Below, in pieces: positions 5,975 through 5,976 of a DNA stretch of 5,976 nt (the stretch's first letter is position 1; the number at the start of each line of letters is the position of its first letter). Source of the stretch: Ilyomonas sp964658445 (GTDB lineage: Bacteria; Bacteroidota; Bacteroidia; Chitinophagales; Chitinophagaceae). Under the pieces are notes generated by a model. It saw only the letters and a program-made list of their open reading frames with translations. It was not told the DNA's origin and did not search any database. The DNA is taken from positions 1 through 5,976 of the forward strand of contig CAZZZH010000275.1 in the NCBI GenBank assembly GCA_964658445.1, in the 5' to 3' direction. The position numbers and the translations under genes were made by a program.

Positions 5975-5976
5975 AT

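Noticed and set aside
1..5976. CRISPR array, tRNA or rRNA gene, riboswitch, complete insertion sequence
   Set aside because: I saw no regularly spaced repeats, no tRNA or rRNA signature, no recognisable aptamer and no transposase motif in the window.

Overview
The window looks like chromosomal DNA from a Bacteroidota bacterium. Three things point there: the RpoB sequence (C-terminus ending GLDLKFE), the absence of convincing Shine-Dalgarno sequences before the starts, and several matches to the Bacteroidota promoter pattern (TTTG, then about 17-19 bases, then TAnnTTTG). A Chitinophagaceae-like host is a guess; the sequence seen here does not settle it.

Layout. The first 1.46 kb is the 3' third of rpoB, entering from the left edge and ending at a strong intrinsic terminator (14-bp stem, GAAA loop, U-tract). 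rpoC, its usual next gene, is not present in the remaining 4.5 kb. Next on the + strand is an AT-rich gene for a 2H phosphoesterase ('2'-5' RNA ligase family') protein with its own candidate promoter. About 400 bases without a convincing gene follow, containing small inverted repeats. A + strand gene for an exported alpha/beta hydrolase comes next and converges on a - strand gene for an exported retropepsin-like aspartic protease. That protease carries two N-terminal copies of a four-cysteine module. A divergent intergenic region of 189 bases then separates the protease gene from a + strand cation diffusion facilitator (CDF) metal transporter gene. It holds a perfect TAnnTTTG element for each direction. 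The right edge (from 5759) has two inverted repeats and an unassigned - strand open frame that runs off the window.

Apart from the possible shared regulatory zone between the protease and CDF genes, nothing suggests that these genes form one pathway. They read as single-gene transcription units on alternating strands after a core transcription gene. I did not find a clearly new multi-gene system. The observations most worth checking are the rpoB-rpoC separation, the duplicated cysteine module fused to a retropepsin domain, and the unexplained inverted repeats and open frame at the right edge.
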